The notes: a model not told the origin generated them from the sequence alone. Counted from the stretch's first letter, positions 1 through 9,005 are shown. The stretch is 64,000 bases of DNA from Clostridiales bacterium (GCA_023663185.1 JAMPHY010000002.1:124001-188000), one strand, 5' to 3'. Numbers and translations: made by a program.

Positions 1-1007
1 TAATTGTAGCTTATAATTATAAAGGAGAGCCGGTGACGGCGTCTGACCTTAAAGCAGTAGGGGCGATGTCGGCATTACTTAAAGACGCTATCAAGCCTAA
101 TCTTATTCAGACGCTTGAACATACTCCGGCGCTTATCCACGGCGGTCCTTTTGCCAATATAGCGCATGGCTGTAATTCAATTAGAGCAACTAAAACTGCG
201 CTTAAGATGGCGGACTATGTGGTTACTGAGGCAGGATTTGGCGCAGACTTAGGAGCGGAGAAATTTTTTGATATAAAATGTCGTATCGCAAATCTTAAAC
301 CGGACGCGGTCGTTTTAGTGGCAACTATCAGAGCATTGAAGTATAATGGTGGTGTAGGTAAAGCAGACTTGGCCGAAGAAAACCTTGAAGCGCTTAAACG
401 CGGCATTGTCAATTTGGAGAAACATATCGAGAATTTACAGAAATACGGAGTGCCGATAATTGTTACGCTCAATTCATTTATGACGGATACTGCCGCCGAG
501 GTAGATTATGTCAGGGAATTTTGCGAAGCGAAGAATTGTGAATTTTCATTATCACAAGTATATGCAAAGGGCGGCGAAGGCGGCGTCGAACTGGCAGGAA
601 AAGTGCTTAAGGCAATAGAAGATACGCCGTCTGATTTCCATGTGTTATATGAAGATTCGCTTTCTCTTAAAGAGAAAATTGAGACGGTAGCGCATGAAAT
701 ATATGGTGCGGACGGGATTTCCTATACGTCTGTGGCAGAGGCGCAGCTTAAGAAGTTAGAGACGCTGGGATTTGGCAATATGCCCGTATGTATGGCAAAG
801 ACGCAGTATTCGTTATCGGATAACCCCGATTTGCTGGGGCGACCGAAGGACTTTGATATTACCGTCAGAGAGGTCTATGTTTCTGCAGGAGCGGGATTTG
901 TCGTAGCATTAACAGGTACGGTAATGACGATGCCCGGACTGCCTAAAGAGCCGGCGGCGTATAGAATAGATATAAATGATGATGGTGTTATAACGGGGTT
1001 GTTTTAA
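1..1007 (+). CDS. fhs: Formate--tetrahydrofolate ligase, C-terminal part (5' end outside window)
   Basis: ATP-dependent ligation of formate to tetrahydrofolate, giving 10-formyl-THF for purine synthesis and one-carbon or acetogenic metabolism. The frame is already open at base 3 and has no convincing start, so the gene enters from outside the window; about 335 of the usual ~555 residues are visible. Family-typical stretches are [20 protein letters not shown] and [20 protein letters not shown], with a C-terminal [12 protein letters not shown]. The stop lies 46 nt before the folD start, so fhs-folD is likely co-transcribed and consecutive in the pathway. The internal GTG at 33 is not the true start. 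Confidence 0.96.
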   Translation, partial: IVAYNYKGEPVTASDLKAVGAMSALLKDAIKPNLIQTLEHTPALIHGGPFANIAHGCNSIRATKTALKMADYVVTEAGFGADLGAEKFFDIKCRIANLKPDAVVLVATIRALKYNGGVGKADLAEENLEALKRGIVNLEKHIENLQKYGVPIIVTLNSFMTDTAAEVDYVREFCEAKNCEFSLSQVYAKGGEGGVELAGKVLKAIEDTPSDFHVLYEDSLSLKEKIETVAHEIYGADGISYTSVAEAQLKKLETLGFGNMPVCMAKTQYSLSDNPDLLGRPKDFDITVREVYVSAGAGFVVALTGTVMTMPGLPKEPAAYRIDINDDGVITGLF

Positions 1008-1053
1008 CCATTGTGATTGAAGCATGGGTTAAATTAGAAAGGAGTATATGGAT

Positions 1054-1890
1054 ATGCCACAGATTATAGACGGAAAGGCGATTTCCGCGCAAATAAAAGA
1101 AGAGCTTAAAGAAAAGGTGGCTGAGCTTAAAAGTAAAGGTATAAGTATCTGCCTTGCGGTTATTCAGGTCGGTGACGATGCGGCTTCATCGGTGTATGTG
1201 GGCAATAAGAAAAAAGCCTGCGCATACATAGGAATAGAATCTCTTGCCTATGAATTTCCTGCAAGCACCAGTCAGGAAGAGCTGCTTAAATTAATAGGCG
1301 ATTTGAATAAGCGGGACGATGTGAATGGTATTCTCGTGCAGCTTCCCCTGCCTAGCCACATTGATGAGAATGCGGTTATCCGCGCTATAAACCCTAAGAA
1401 AGATGTTGACGGCTTTCACCCGCAGAATGTGGGGGCGCTTTGCATAGGACAGAAAGGTTTTGTCTCATGTACTCCTGCCGGAATCATACAACTGCTTAAG
1501 CGTTCAGGAATAGAGATTGAAGGAAAAGAATGTGTTATAATAGGAAGGAGCAATATCGTCGGTAAGCCGATGGCGTTATTGCTGCTTAGAGAGAATGGAA
1601 CGGTTACGATAACTCATTCCAGAACTAAGAATTTAAAAGAAATAACGAAGAAAGCCGATATTCTTGTGGCGGCTATGGGAAAACCGAAGTTTATAACGAG
1701 GGATTATGTTAAGGACGGAGCCGTTGTAATAGATGTTGGTATCCATAGAAACGAGAATAATAAGCTGTGCGGCGATGTGGATTATGATGATGTCGCGCCT
1801 ATATGCAGCGCGATTACTCCGGTGCCGGGCGGCGTCGGACCTATGACAATAGCCATGCTTATGTATAACTGTGTTGAGTCGGCAGGCTGA
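1054..1890 (+). CDS. folD: Bifunctional methylenetetrahydrofolate dehydrogenase / methenyltetrahydrofolate cyclohydrolase
   Basis: Interconverts 5,10-methylene-THF, 5,10-methenyl-THF and 10-formyl-THF using NADP(H), in the cytoplasm, directly downstream in the pathway of the fhs product. Visible are the catalytic Tyr/Lys region SVYVGNKKKACAYIGI (about residues 46-61), LVQLPLPSHID, the Rossmann segment GRSNIVGKPMALLL and the C-terminal PVPGGVGPMTIAML. About 278 residues is normal for FolD. Two ATGs are possible: the one at 1048 lies only 3 nt from the AAAGGAG at 1038-1044, whereas 1054 has a 9-nt spacing, so 1054 is preferred. Confidence 0.96.
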   Translation: MPQIIDGKAISAQIKEELKEKVAELKSKGISICLAVIQVGDDAASSVYVGNKKKACAYIGIESLAYEFPASTSQEELLKLIGDLNKRDDVNGILVQLPLPSHIDENAVIRAINPKKDVDGFHPQNVGALCIGQKGFVSCTPAGIIQLLKRSGIEIEGKECVIIGRSNIVGKPMALLLLRENGTVTITHSRTKNLKEITKKADILVAAMGKPKFITRDYVKDGAVVIDVGIHRNENNKLCGDVDYDDVAPICSAITPVPGGVGPMTIAMLMYNCVESAG

Positions 1891-1911
1891 TACGTCAGAA
1901 AGGAAATGCCT

Positions 1912-3396
1912 ATGAAATGCCCAAACTGTGGGAATGAAATAGAAGAGGGGCACCTTATTTGCGAGTCATGCGGTAATGAGATTCAGATTGTGCCCGATTT
2001 TGAACCGGAAATTGAAAACAGTATAACGGAAACTCTTTCCACACTGGCTGCATTACAGGACGACGGACAGGCAGATAAAGATGACAAGCAGATTATACAG
2101 GGTGTGGACGGGAATGAAACAACGTCTGAAGAGGAAGAAAAAAACAGAATAAAAGAAATAGAGAAACGCAGTCATAAGATTGGGGTTATTATTGCGATAT
2201 TAATTGTATTGTTGATATCAGGAGTGTTATATTATTTCTATTCGGCGCATATAGAAACCGTTGAATATAAGGTCGATAAGGCAAAGGAATATGCGGTTAA
2301 CGGTGAATATACAAGGGCTATTGAATATCTGGACGAAGCGTATGCTAAGGACGATAAACAGGTGGAAATTCTGTTTCTTAAGGCGGATTACTATTATATA
2401 ATGACTGATAATGAGGCGGCGCTTGAGGAGCTTAGATTGATAATTGATAAAGGAATATATCCTGTTGAAGACGTCGAAGAAGCGTATGATAAAATGATTG
2501 CAATATATTCCGGTGAGGGACGCTACGAAGAAATTAACGAGCTTTTGCTTTCATGCAAAGAAGAAACGATTGTCAATATGTTTCAGGGATATATGGCAAA
2601 GGCACCAGAATTTAGTTACGAAGGCGGCAGCTATGATATGGTTGTTCCGCTTAAATTAAGCTCCAATACTTCGGGAACCATTTATTATACTATGGACGGT
2701 TCTGTACCCGATAGATTCAGCGATGTTTATACCGCGCCGATTTTTTTGGAGAACGGAAGATATACTGTCAGTGCGGTTTTTATTAATGATTATGGAATTA
2801 AGAGCGAAGTCGTAAGTAAGAAGTATAATATCAGCCCTGAAATACCTACCGCGCCGGAGGTAAATCTCTACAGCGGCGAATATGATAAGCCCATGATGAT
2901 TGAAGTGAGCGAACAAGAAGGTTATCAGACATATTATACGGTTGATGATTCGGATCCCGATGCGAATAGCACACTTTATACCGGTGCGATTCCCATGCCG
3001 CTTGGCACCACATATTTCCGCTTTGTCAATATCAGCGAAGAAGGCATAGCCAGCGAAGTTACCGAGAGAGTTTATACGTTTAATCTGTCAAATGCCATTT
3101 CGCAAGACGACGCAGTGCTTATGCTAAAAGATACGCTGTTAAAGAGCGGATATCTGAAAGACATACACGGCAGCTCGGCGTTACAGGCAGGTACATACAG
3201 CTATCAGTTTAATTCCGTGATTGGCATAGGCGAAGAGGTCTATTATGCGATATATGAGTACCATAATGACGGCAGCGGACGTCTTAATAGAACTGACAGA
3301 GTATTCATAGTGCAGGCGTATACAGGCGCGGTTGCAAGGCTCGGATATGACGAGAACGGAGACTTTGCCGCGGTGGAGTTTTTGAGTACGGAATAA
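1912..3396 (+). CDS. Membrane protein with zinc ribbon, TPR-like region and two chitobiase-type C-terminal (CHB_HEX_C) repeats
   Basis: Function unknown. Order of parts: an N-terminal zinc ribbon (CPNCG...CESCG, residues 4-24), an acidic linker, one transmembrane helix near residue 90-112 (VIIAILIVLLISGVLYYFY), a TPR-like helical region (about 120-215) and two tandem beta-rich modules, each with an IYYTMDG or TYYTVDD core, matching CHB_HEX_C_1 seen in Firmicutes surface proteins. The ribbon would face the cytoplasm and the repeats the outside. Start: ATG 1912 has AAGGA at 7 nt, while ATG 1906 is too close. It follows folD by 21 nt and may be read through from it. The architecture resembles conserved Lachnospiraceae proteins of unknown role. 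Confidence 0.8.
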   Translation: MKCPNCGNEIEEGHLICESCGNEIQIVPDFEPEIENSITETLSTLAALQDDGQADKDDKQIIQGVDGNETTSEEEEKNRIKEIEKRSHKIGVIIAILIVLLISGVLYYFYSAHIETVEYKVDKAKEYAVNGEYTRAIEYLDEAYAKDDKQVEILFLKADYYYIMTDNEAALEELRLIIDKGIYPVEDVEEAYDKMIAIYSGEGRYEEINELLLSCKEETIVNMFQGYMAKAPEFSYEGGSYDMVVPLKLSSNTSGTIYYTMDGSVPDRFSDVYTAPIFLENGRYTVSAVFINDYGIKSEVVSKKYNISPEIPTAPEVNLYSGEYDKPMMIEVSEQEGYQTYYTVDDSDPDANSTLYTGAIPMPLGTTYFRFVNISEEGIASEVTERVYTFNLSNAISQDDAVLMLKDTLLKSGYLKDIHGSSALQAGTYSYQFNSVIGIGEEVYYAIYEYHNDGSGRLNRTDRVFIVQAYTGAVARLGYDENGDFAAVEFLSTE

Positions 3397-3403
3397 AAAC
3401 ATA

Positions 3404-3432
3404 TTGCAAAATAATCATACTTCTTATATTAT
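3404..3432 (+). promoter_or_regulatory. Putative sigma-A promoter of the nfnAB operon
   Basis: TTGCAA at 3404-3409, a 17-nt spacer and TATTAT at 3427-3432, about 43 nt before the nfnA start. Read by eye; no start-site data. Confidence 0.55.
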
Positions 3433-3475
3433 TAGAAAGATATGACGTGTATATACGGTTAGGAGGACAAAAATA

Positions 3476-4357
3476 ATGTATAAAATATTAGAGGCAAAGG
3501 AGCTTACGACGAATATTTTCAGCATGGTTGTTGAGGCAAAACGTGTGGCAAAATCCTGTCAGCCGGGACAGTTCATAATTGTAAGAATGGACGAGGAAAG
3601 CGAAAGAATACCGCTTACCATCTGTGATTATGACCGTGAAAAAGGAACTGTAACAATCGTGGTTCAGGTCGTCGGAGCAGAAACTTATAGAATGTCAGCG
3701 TTAAAGGCAGGCGACAGCTTACATGATTTTGTAGGACCGTTAGGCTGTCCCTCAGAGCTTATTAATGAAGAAAAGGAAAGTCTGCAAAAGAAAAAAATTC
3801 TTTTTGTGGCGGGCGGTTTGGGAACCGCACCGGTATATCCGCAGGTTAAATGGCTCCATGAAAACGGCGTGACTGCCGACGTAATCGTAGGCGCTAAAAC
3901 CAAAGATTTACTTATTATGGAAGAAGAAATGAAGGCTGTTGCGGGTAATCTATATATAACAACGGACGACGGTTCATATGGAAGAAGCGGTATGGTGACT
4001 AATACTATACAGGAGCTTGTAGATGAAGGCAAAAAATATGACGTCTGCATAGCAATCGGACCGATGATTATGATGAAATTTGTGTGTAAACTGACAAAAG
4101 AGTTGAACATTCCTACCATCGTCAGCATGAATCCGATTATGGTGGACGGTACGGGTATGTGCGGCGCATGTCGTCTTACCGTGGACGGAGAAGTTAAGTT
4201 CGCATGCGTGGACGGTCCGGAGTTTGACGGACATAAAGTAGATTTTGAACAGGCTATGAAACGCCAGCAATTATACAGTACAGAAGAAGGCAGGGCATTT
4301 TTAAAGGCTAAAGAAGGGGCAACCCATCACGGCGGCTGTGGAAACTGCGCTGATTAA
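3476..4357 (+). CDS. nfnA: NADH-dependent ferredoxin:NADP+ oxidoreductase subunit A (NfnA / sulfide dehydrogenase beta-like)
   Basis: Small FAD and 2Fe-2S subunit of the electron-bifurcating transhydrogenase that couples reduced ferredoxin and NADH to NADP+ reduction. It belongs to the PyrK-like ferredoxin reductase family. Visible are the FAD motif ERIPLT (about residue 43), the nucleotide-binding FVAGGLGTAPVYPQ, and the cluster-binding cysteines in GMCGACRLTVDGEVKFACVDG-like sequence (about 225-245). The extra C-terminal HHGGCGNCAD adds two cysteines of unknown use. It is followed 26 nt later by nfnB, the usual gene order. RBS AGGAGG precedes ATG 3476. The sulfide dehydrogenase annotation (SudB) is an alternative name for the same family. 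Confidence 0.88.
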   Translation: MYKILEAKELTTNIFSMVVEAKRVAKSCQPGQFIIVRMDEESERIPLTICDYDREKGTVTIVVQVVGAETYRMSALKAGDSLHDFVGPLGCPSELINEEKESLQKKKILFVAGGLGTAPVYPQVKWLHENGVTADVIVGAKTKDLLIMEEEMKAVAGNLYITTDDGSYGRSGMVTNTIQELVDEGKKYDVCIAIGPMIMMKFVCKLTKELNIPTIVSMNPIMVDGTGMCGACRLTVDGEVKFACVDGPEFDGHKVDFEQAMKRQQLYSTEEGRAFLKAKEGATHHGGCGNCAD

Positions 4358-4383
4358 CAGGCTTATAAGAAAGGGGTAAAATT

Positions 4384-5769
4384 ATGGATATTATGAAAAA
4401 AGTGCCAGTTCGTGAACAGGACGCAAAAGTACGCGCGGCAAATTTCGAGGAGGTCTGCCTCGGATATAATATAGAGGAAGCGGCAAACGAAGCGCAAAGA
4501 TGTTTGAATTGTAAAAATGCACAGTGTATAAAAGGCTGCCCGGTGGCTATTAACATTCCGGAATTTATTGAAAAAGTAAAAACAGGCGATATCGAAGCGG
4601 CTTATCAGGTAATCAGCGAATCGTCGGCGCTTCCTGCAGTCTGTGGACGTGTATGCCCGCAGGAGAGTCAGTGCGAAGGCAAATGTATCCGCGGAATCAA
4701 GGGCGAGCCTATTTCTATCGGTAAATTGGAACGTTTCGTTGCGGACTGGGCAAGAGAGAAAGGCGTAAAACCTGAGGGAGCTAATGAAAAGAAAGACAAA
4801 AAAGTAGCGGTCATCGGTTCCGGTCCGGCAGGACTTACCTGTGCGGGAGACCTTGCGAAAAAAGGATATGACGTGACAATCTTCGAGGCGCTGCATGAAG
4901 CAGGCGGCGTGCTTGTTTACGGCATACCGGAATTTCGTCTGCCTAAGAAGGACGTAGTTGAGAAGGAAATCGAAAACGTTAAAGCTCTTGGCGTAAAGAT
5001 TGAAACAAACGTAGTAGTAGGAAAATCCGTGACTATAGACGAGTTGATGGAAGAAGAAGGCTTCGACGCAGTATTTATCGGCTCCGGCGCAGGACTGCCT
5101 AAGTTTATGGGAATCCCCGGTGAACAGTCAAACGGCGTATTTTCCGCCAATGAATATCTGACAAGAAGCAATCTGATGAAGGCATTTGATGAAAATTCCA
5201 ATACGCCGATTATGAGAGGTAAGAAGGTGGCTGTCGTAGGCGGCGGCAATGTAGCGATGGACGCGGCGAGAACGGCTCTTAGACTAGGTGCCGAAGTGCA
5301 TATCGTATACCGCAGAAGCGAAGAGGAACTTCCGGCGCGTGTGGAAGAGGTGCACCATGCTAAAGAAGAAGGGATTATTTTTGACTTGCTGACTAATCCT
5401 ACGGAAATACTTGCAGACGAGAACGGCTGGGTATGCGGCATGAAATGTATTAGAATGGAACTCGGAGAGCCCGATGCGTCCGGTAGAAGACGTCCGGTAG
5501 AGATACCCGGTTCAGAGTTTGTGATTGATGTGGATACTGTGATTATGTCGCTTGGAACTTCGCCTAATCCGCTTATTTCTTCGACTACCGAAGGGTTGGA
5601 AGTCAATAAGTATAAATGTATCGTTGCCGATGAAGAGTATGGTAAGACTACGAAAGAAGGCGTATATGCAGGCGGCGACGCAGTAACGGGCGCGGCTACG
5701 GTTATTCTTGCTATGGGCGCAGGGAAGGCGGCGGCGAAAGGCATTGATGAATATTTATCGGCTCGCTAG
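4384..5769 (+). CDS. nfnB: NADH-dependent ferredoxin:NADP+ oxidoreductase subunit B (NfnB / GltD-like)
   Basis: Large subunit of the Nfn transhydrogenase, homologous to the glutamate synthase small chain, and often annotated gltA or homotetrameric glutamate synthase. The N-terminal ferredoxin-like region binds two 4Fe-4S clusters: CLNCKNAQCIKGCP (about residues 40-53) and CGRVCPQESQCEGKC (about 81-95). FAD binding is at VIGSGPAGLTCAGDLA (about 143) and NADPH binding at VVGGGNVAMDAARTALRLG (about 283). The length of 461 is standard. No large glutamate synthase subunit lies nearby, and the pairing with nfnA favours the bifurcating role. RBS GAAAGGGG precedes ATG 4384, and a hairpin terminator follows. 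Confidence 0.88.
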   Translation: MDIMKKVPVREQDAKVRAANFEEVCLGYNIEEAANEAQRCLNCKNAQCIKGCPVAINIPEFIEKVKTGDIEAAYQVISESSALPAVCGRVCPQESQCEGKCIRGIKGEPISIGKLERFVADWAREKGVKPEGANEKKDKKVAVIGSGPAGLTCAGDLAKKGYDVTIFEALHEAGGVLVYGIPEFRLPKKDVVEKEIENVKALGVKIETNVVVGKSVTIDELMEEEGFDAVFIGSGAGLPKFMGIPGEQSNGVFSANEYLTRSNLMKAFDENSNTPIMRGKKVAVVGGGNVAMDAARTALRLGAEVHIVYRRSEEELPARVEEVHHAKEEGIIFDLLTNPTEILADENGWVCGMKCIRMELGEPDASGRRRPVEIPGSEFVIDVDTVIMSLGTSPNPLISSTTEGLEVNKYKCIVADEEYGKTTKEGVYAGGDAVTGAATVILAMGAGKAAAKGIDEYLSAR

Positions 5770-5784
5770 AAAGATAGTCTGAAT

Positions 5785-5816
5785 AAGAGATATGGAGTGA
5801 TTTCCGTATCTCTTTT
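5785..5816 (+). terminator. Rho-independent terminator after nfnB
   Basis: Arms 5785-5796 and 5803-5814 pair over 12 bp with one G-U wobble and a 6-nt loop; a short run of four T follows. Confidence 0.7.
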
Positions 5817-5848
5817 GGCATAATGAATAAAAAGAATGGGAGATTGTT

Positions 5849-6151
5849 ATGGTACATCATATTGTTTTATGGAATTTGAAGGAAGAGCTTAGTGCTGACA
5901 AAAAGAAAGAAGCTGCACTTAATATTAAAGAAAAACTGGAGGCTGTTAAAGATTCGGTATTGGGAGTGGTTTCATTGCAGGTTGTAACAGACGGACTTCC
6001 TTCCAGTAATAAGGATATAGCTCTGATATCGGTTTTTGAGACTAAAGAGGCTTTAAATGAATATCAGACATCTCCTGCGCATGTTAAGGCTGCGGGGTAT
6101 GTAGGAGAGGTCGCAACGGGAAGGGTGTGTTTTGATTACGAAACGGAGTAA
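5849..6151 (+). CDS. Dabb family (stress-responsive A/B barrel) protein
   Basis: A 100-residue single-domain ferredoxin-like alpha/beta barrel protein. The N-terminal MVHHIVLWNLKEE and the C-terminal HVKAAGYVGEVATGRVCFDYE match the Dabb family, whose members form dimers; some are enzymes or stress proteins but the function of this one is unknown. RBS GGGAG lies 6 nt before ATG 5849. It stands alone between the nfn terminator and the next gene at 6190, possibly co-transcribed with that gene (38 nt gap). Confidence 0.85.
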   Translation: MVHHIVLWNLKEELSADKKKEAALNIKEKLEAVKDSVLGVVSLQVVTDGLPSSNKDIALISVFETKEALNEYQTSPAHVKAAGYVGEVATGRVCFDYETE

Positions 6152-6189
6152 TTGATGAGCTGAGTGATATACAAGAGGAGGAAAGCGGT

Positions 6190-6942
6190 ATGGCATGGTG
6201 TCCTATATGTAAGAATGAGTATGTGGAAGGGATTACGGTGTGTGCGGACTGCGGCGCGCAGTTGGTTGAGTCATTAGAGGATATTGAGACAGCGGAAGAT
6301 GTACTTGAAGAAGAAATGTTTGCGGTGGAAATCCTTGAAGGTCAAATCTTAGCAGAAAGCAGAATTGCGAATAGAGAGACGGAAGAAGGCGGCGTGACAG
6401 GCAGAGAAGCTATTTTGGGCGGTTTATCGGGAGAAGAATCCGAAGCTACAGACAATAAAAGCAATGAATGGGTACATTCATATCAAAACAGCGCGCAAAA
6501 GGCGGAAGATAATAAGTCTTCAGCTTATACGCTGTTGTTTATCGGCGTTATAGGGCTGATAGTCTGCATATTGATACTCTGCGGAGTGATTCCGCTGTAT
6601 CAGAACGCCACTACGACGAAATACCTTGTCTGCGGCGTAATGAGTGCGCTTTTCATTCTTTTTATCGTATTCGGAATCGTATCCATGAAAACATTTAAGA
6701 TACTCTCGCTAAAGGCTAAGTCGGAGGACTCCCTTGTGGAAGAGATAACGAAGTGGTGCGCCGAAAATCTGACAAAAGAGGGGATTGACGAAGGGCTGTT
6801 TGAGAACGAAGAACTTCCGGAGGAGCAGAAATATTTTAAACGTGCTGAAAAAATCAAGAAGCTTATTCAGGATAAGTTTATGAACCTTGAAGAAAGTTTT
6901 CTGGATAATTTTATAGACGATTATTATCAGAATTTATTCTAA
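6190..6942 (+). CDS. Zinc-ribbon membrane protein of unknown function
   Basis: Not assigned to a known function. An N-terminal zinc ribbon (CPICKNEYVEGITVCADCG, residues 4-22) is followed by an acidic linker, two transmembrane helices (about residues 115-137 and 148-168) and a C-terminal helical cytoplasmic tail rich in E/K. This ribbon-plus-two-helix layout is common in Lachnospiraceae and usually lies near housekeeping genes. RBS GAGGAGG precedes ATG 6190. It differs from the 1912 gene in lacking TPR and CHB_HEX repeats, although the ribbons are alike. Confidence 0.72.
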   Translation: MAWCPICKNEYVEGITVCADCGAQLVESLEDIETAEDVLEEEMFAVEILEGQILAESRIANRETEEGGVTGREAILGGLSGEESEATDNKSNEWVHSYQNSAQKAEDNKSSAYTLLFIGVIGLIVCILILCGVIPLYQNATTTKYLVCGVMSALFILFIVFGIVSMKTFKILSLKAKSEDSLVEEITKWCAENLTKEGIDEGLFENEELPEEQKYFKRAEKIKKLIQDKFMNLEESFLDNFIDDYYQNLF

Positions 6943-7016
6943 GACATTTCAAATCTAAGAAGATAAGTTATACATATTACACAGTAAACTATGATGTGTC
7001 GAACCGATGGCAAAAT

Positions 7017-7496
7017 ATGAAAATAACTATTATATGCGTAGGCAAAATTAAAGAAAATTATTTGAAAGCTGCGCTCAAAGAGTATGAAAAGCGCTTAAGC
7101 CGCTATTGCAAGCTGGAAATTATCGAAGTTGACGACGAAAAGACTCCCGATAAGGCAGGAGAGGCGGAAGCAGAGCAGATTAAGCTTAAGGAAGCAGAGC
7201 GAATCTTAAGGCATATCAGGGAAGACTCTTATGTTATGACGCTGGAAATTGCAGGAAAAATGTATAATTCTGTTGAATTTGCAGGAAATCTTGCAAAATT
7301 AGGCGTTCAGGGAGTCGGGCACATTCAATTTATCATCGGCGGCTCGCTTGGGCTGCATGAAAACATCAGTAGACACGCGAATGAAGCAGTCAGTTTTTCT
7401 AAAATGACATTTCCACACCAGCTTATGCGGGTTATTCTGCTTGAACAGATATACCGCAGTTATAGGATTAATAATGGAGAACCGTATCATAAATGA
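7017..7496 (+). CDS. rlmH: 23S rRNA (pseudouridine(1915)-N(3))-methyltransferase RlmH
   Basis: SPOUT-class methyltransferase that methylates pseudouridine 1915 in helix 69 of 23S rRNA using S-adenosylmethionine. From ATG 7017 the protein is 159 residues, the exact family size. It begins MKITIICVGKIKENYLK and ends HQLMRVILLEQIYRSYRINN followed by GEPYHK, with the knot sequence FIIGGSLGLHE. An upstream in-frame GTG at 6996 would add seven residues not seen in the family. No clear Shine-Dalgarno precedes 7017. The accessory stretch starts right after this gene, so rlmH may mark its left border. Confidence 0.95.
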   Translation: MKITIICVGKIKENYLKAALKEYEKRLSRYCKLEIIEVDDEKTPDKAGEAEAEQIKLKEAERILRHIREDSYVMTLEIAGKMYNSVEFAGNLAKLGVQGVGHIQFIIGGSLGLHENISRHANEAVSFSKMTFPHQLMRVILLEQIYRSYRINNGEPYHK

Positions 7497-7534
7497 ACTA
7501 AAGGAAAGGAAGGGAAATAGAAGGAGATAAAAAT

Positions 7535-8026
7535 ATGATTGAAATACTGAAGAAAAATAGAATAATAACTATTATTGCGGTAATAATTTTGGTAATTGCA
7601 CTAATAGCGGGTATTGCAGCCAGCGTTGTATATTATTTATGCGGGGTGCGATTTGTAGGCGACAATAACGATGTCGGAGATATATCGAAAGATGAAAACG
7701 ATGATGTTTGGGCTTATGGCTTTGTGACATTATACAATGGGAACTGGAAAGATAAGAAAGTAGTTTTTGAGGCAGACAATGAGGACGTTTGGATTTTAGA
7801 AGATAGTTATAGTATGAAAGACGAGAAGTATGAGATTACTAAAATAGAGGTAGTAAGTGGAAACGGACAGGTTGACGAAGATGATATGGTTTTAATTATT
7901 CCAGCCAATGAAACAGTCACAGTCAGGATTGACGCCCATAATGTATGGACAGACGATGAATATAAAGGCGAGGCAATAGGGCTGTACCGACAGGCACCGC
8001 ATATAAGTTTTAGGGTTGTTAAGTAA
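7535..8026 (+). CDS. Small membrane-anchored protein of unknown function
   Basis: Unrecognised. A 163-residue protein with one N-terminal transmembrane helix (about residues 11-35, IITIIAVIILVIALIAGIAA) and an acidic, probably extracytoplasmic beta-rich domain rich in D, E and V. The tail, including EAIGLYRQAPHISFRVVK, looks like an immunoglobulin-like or FxLYD-like fold, but that is only an impression. RBS GAAGGAG precedes ATG 7535. It begins 38 nt after rlmH on the same strand. Confidence 0.6.
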   Translation: MIEILKKNRIITIIAVIILVIALIAGIAASVVYYLCGVRFVGDNNDVGDISKDENDDVWAYGFVTLYNGNWKDKKVVFEADNEDVWILEDSYSMKDEKYEITKIEVVSGNGQVDEDDMVLIIPANETVTVRIDAHNVWTDDEYKGEAIGLYRQAPHISFRVVK

Positions 8027-8078
8027 GTATAAGAGTGAAAGGAGAATTATATCATAACTAAATCAAGGGAAAAACATT

Positions 8079-8110
8079 TAAGCCTCTTGCCATAAAAAGT
8101 AAGAGGCTTA
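8079..8110 (-). terminator. Hairpin terminator for the small minus-strand gene
   Basis: Perfect 10-bp arms at 8079-8088 and 8101-8110 with a 12-nt loop. Read on the minus strand, the stem is followed by AATGTTTTTCCC, a T run, just after the 8125 stop codon. Confidence 0.6.
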
Positions 8111-8124
8111 ATTTATAGGCGAAA

Positions 8125-8301
8125 TTATTCACTTGTAAGCGGCGGTTTCTGATATAATTTTCGTTCTATTGAGGACTGTTCAATGTCTAATTGCTCCATT
8201 ACAGCCTCTAAACCACCTCTTTTTGCTTCTCTTCTGATCCTCTCTACCATATCGAGTTTATCAAAAAGATCAACATTTATTTCTTTTTCTGATGATGGCA
8301 T
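8125..8301 (-). CDS. Small 58-residue charged protein, unknown function
   Basis: A short minus-strand frame with ATG at 8301 and TAA at 8127-8125. A GGGGAGG Shine-Dalgarno lies about 10 nt upstream (8312-8318). The product begins MPSSEKEINVDLFDKLDMVE and ends QKPPLTSE; the middle is basic (ERIRREAKRGG) and helical. No membrane segment. A terminator hairpin follows within 15 nt, and an inverted repeat (8343-8351 and 8378-8386) surrounds the likely promoter. These flanking signals argue for a real gene. No function assigned; a small antitoxin-like or regulatory peptide is possible but unproven. Confidence 0.55.
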   Translation of the reverse strand: MPSSEKEINVDLFDKLDMVERIRREAKRGGLEAVMEQLDIEQSSIERKLYQKPPLTSE

Positions 8302-8404
8302 ACCATTTTCACCTCCCCATTAAAAAGAAAAGAGTATTCTGTAATGCCTATTGTAACATAAATAAGATGTAATTTCTATAGGCATTTGTTATCTCATTTT
8401 TGTT

Positions 8405-8517
8405 TTGAAATATCAAAAAGTATGGGTATTTTTATGTGGCTTGTTTTTGTACGATATGATAAAATATATATGAAATAAAGTGAGCGAAAATATATGTTCA
8501 AGCCATATGATGAAAAT
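8405..8517 (+). repeat. Promoter-like direct repeat, copy 1
   Basis: 113 nt matching copy 2 (10003-10115) at about 100 positions with no gaps; the first 35 nt are identical. It contains the extended -10 TGATAAAAT (8458-8466). It lies upstream of the orphan gene at 8587. Copy 3, at 11501, is shorter. Confidence 0.85.
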
Positions 8518-8586
8518 ATCAAATATGCCAAATGCAATCAGTAAAACAAAAAGAGAATTTTATAAAAGAATAAGTGGGGAAGCTCA

Positions 8587-8949
8587 ATGTATAAATTAAC
8601 AGTCAAGCAGGATAAGGAATGGGAAGGTAAGTTTTATTACATAACAAATTATTCATTGGATTTATGCTTAGAGTACATGAAACATGACAATATATATGAT
8701 AGATTTGAGTATGTATGGGAGAAAAAAGAGGATTATTACCTAATAACATTTAAAGAATATAAAAACAGTATCTTAAGTTTAGCTACTTCCCCTAAACCAA
8801 CATTTAAAGTTATGTTTGAAAATATGGAAAATCAAACAGGCATATCTGTACAATTTATAAAGGAACGTTTTCAACCAGTCCCGAATGTTTCTACGAAAGA
8901 TATAGATACTTTTTTTGAAAAAAAGTTAGATGCAAAAAAGGTGACATAA
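8587..8949 (+). CDS. Orphan protein of unknown function (120 aa)
   Basis: Unrecognised soluble protein of 120 residues, rich in K, E, Y and F (MYKLTVKQDKEWEGKFYYIT at the start), with no signal peptide or membrane helix. RBS GTGGGGA lies before ATG 8587. It is preceded by copy 1 of the promoter-like repeat and is AT-rich compared with rlmH or nfnB, which suggests acquired DNA. Confidence 0.55.
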   Translation: MYKLTVKQDKEWEGKFYYITNYSLDLCLEYMKHDNIYDRFEYVWEKKEDYYLITFKEYKNSILSLATSPKPTFKVMFENMENQTGISVQFIKERFQPVPNVSTKDIDTFFEKKLDAKKVT

Positions 8950-9005
8950 AAAGTTATTTTTGAAGTATACTTCGCACAAGCGGGAGAATAGTAAAGGAGC
9001 AATCT

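Noticed and set aside
4917..5744. 275-codon frame on the minus strand
   Set aside because: Lies wholly inside nfnB, has an unlikely Ser/Pro/Ile-rich translation and no homologue recognised; a shadow of the coding strand.
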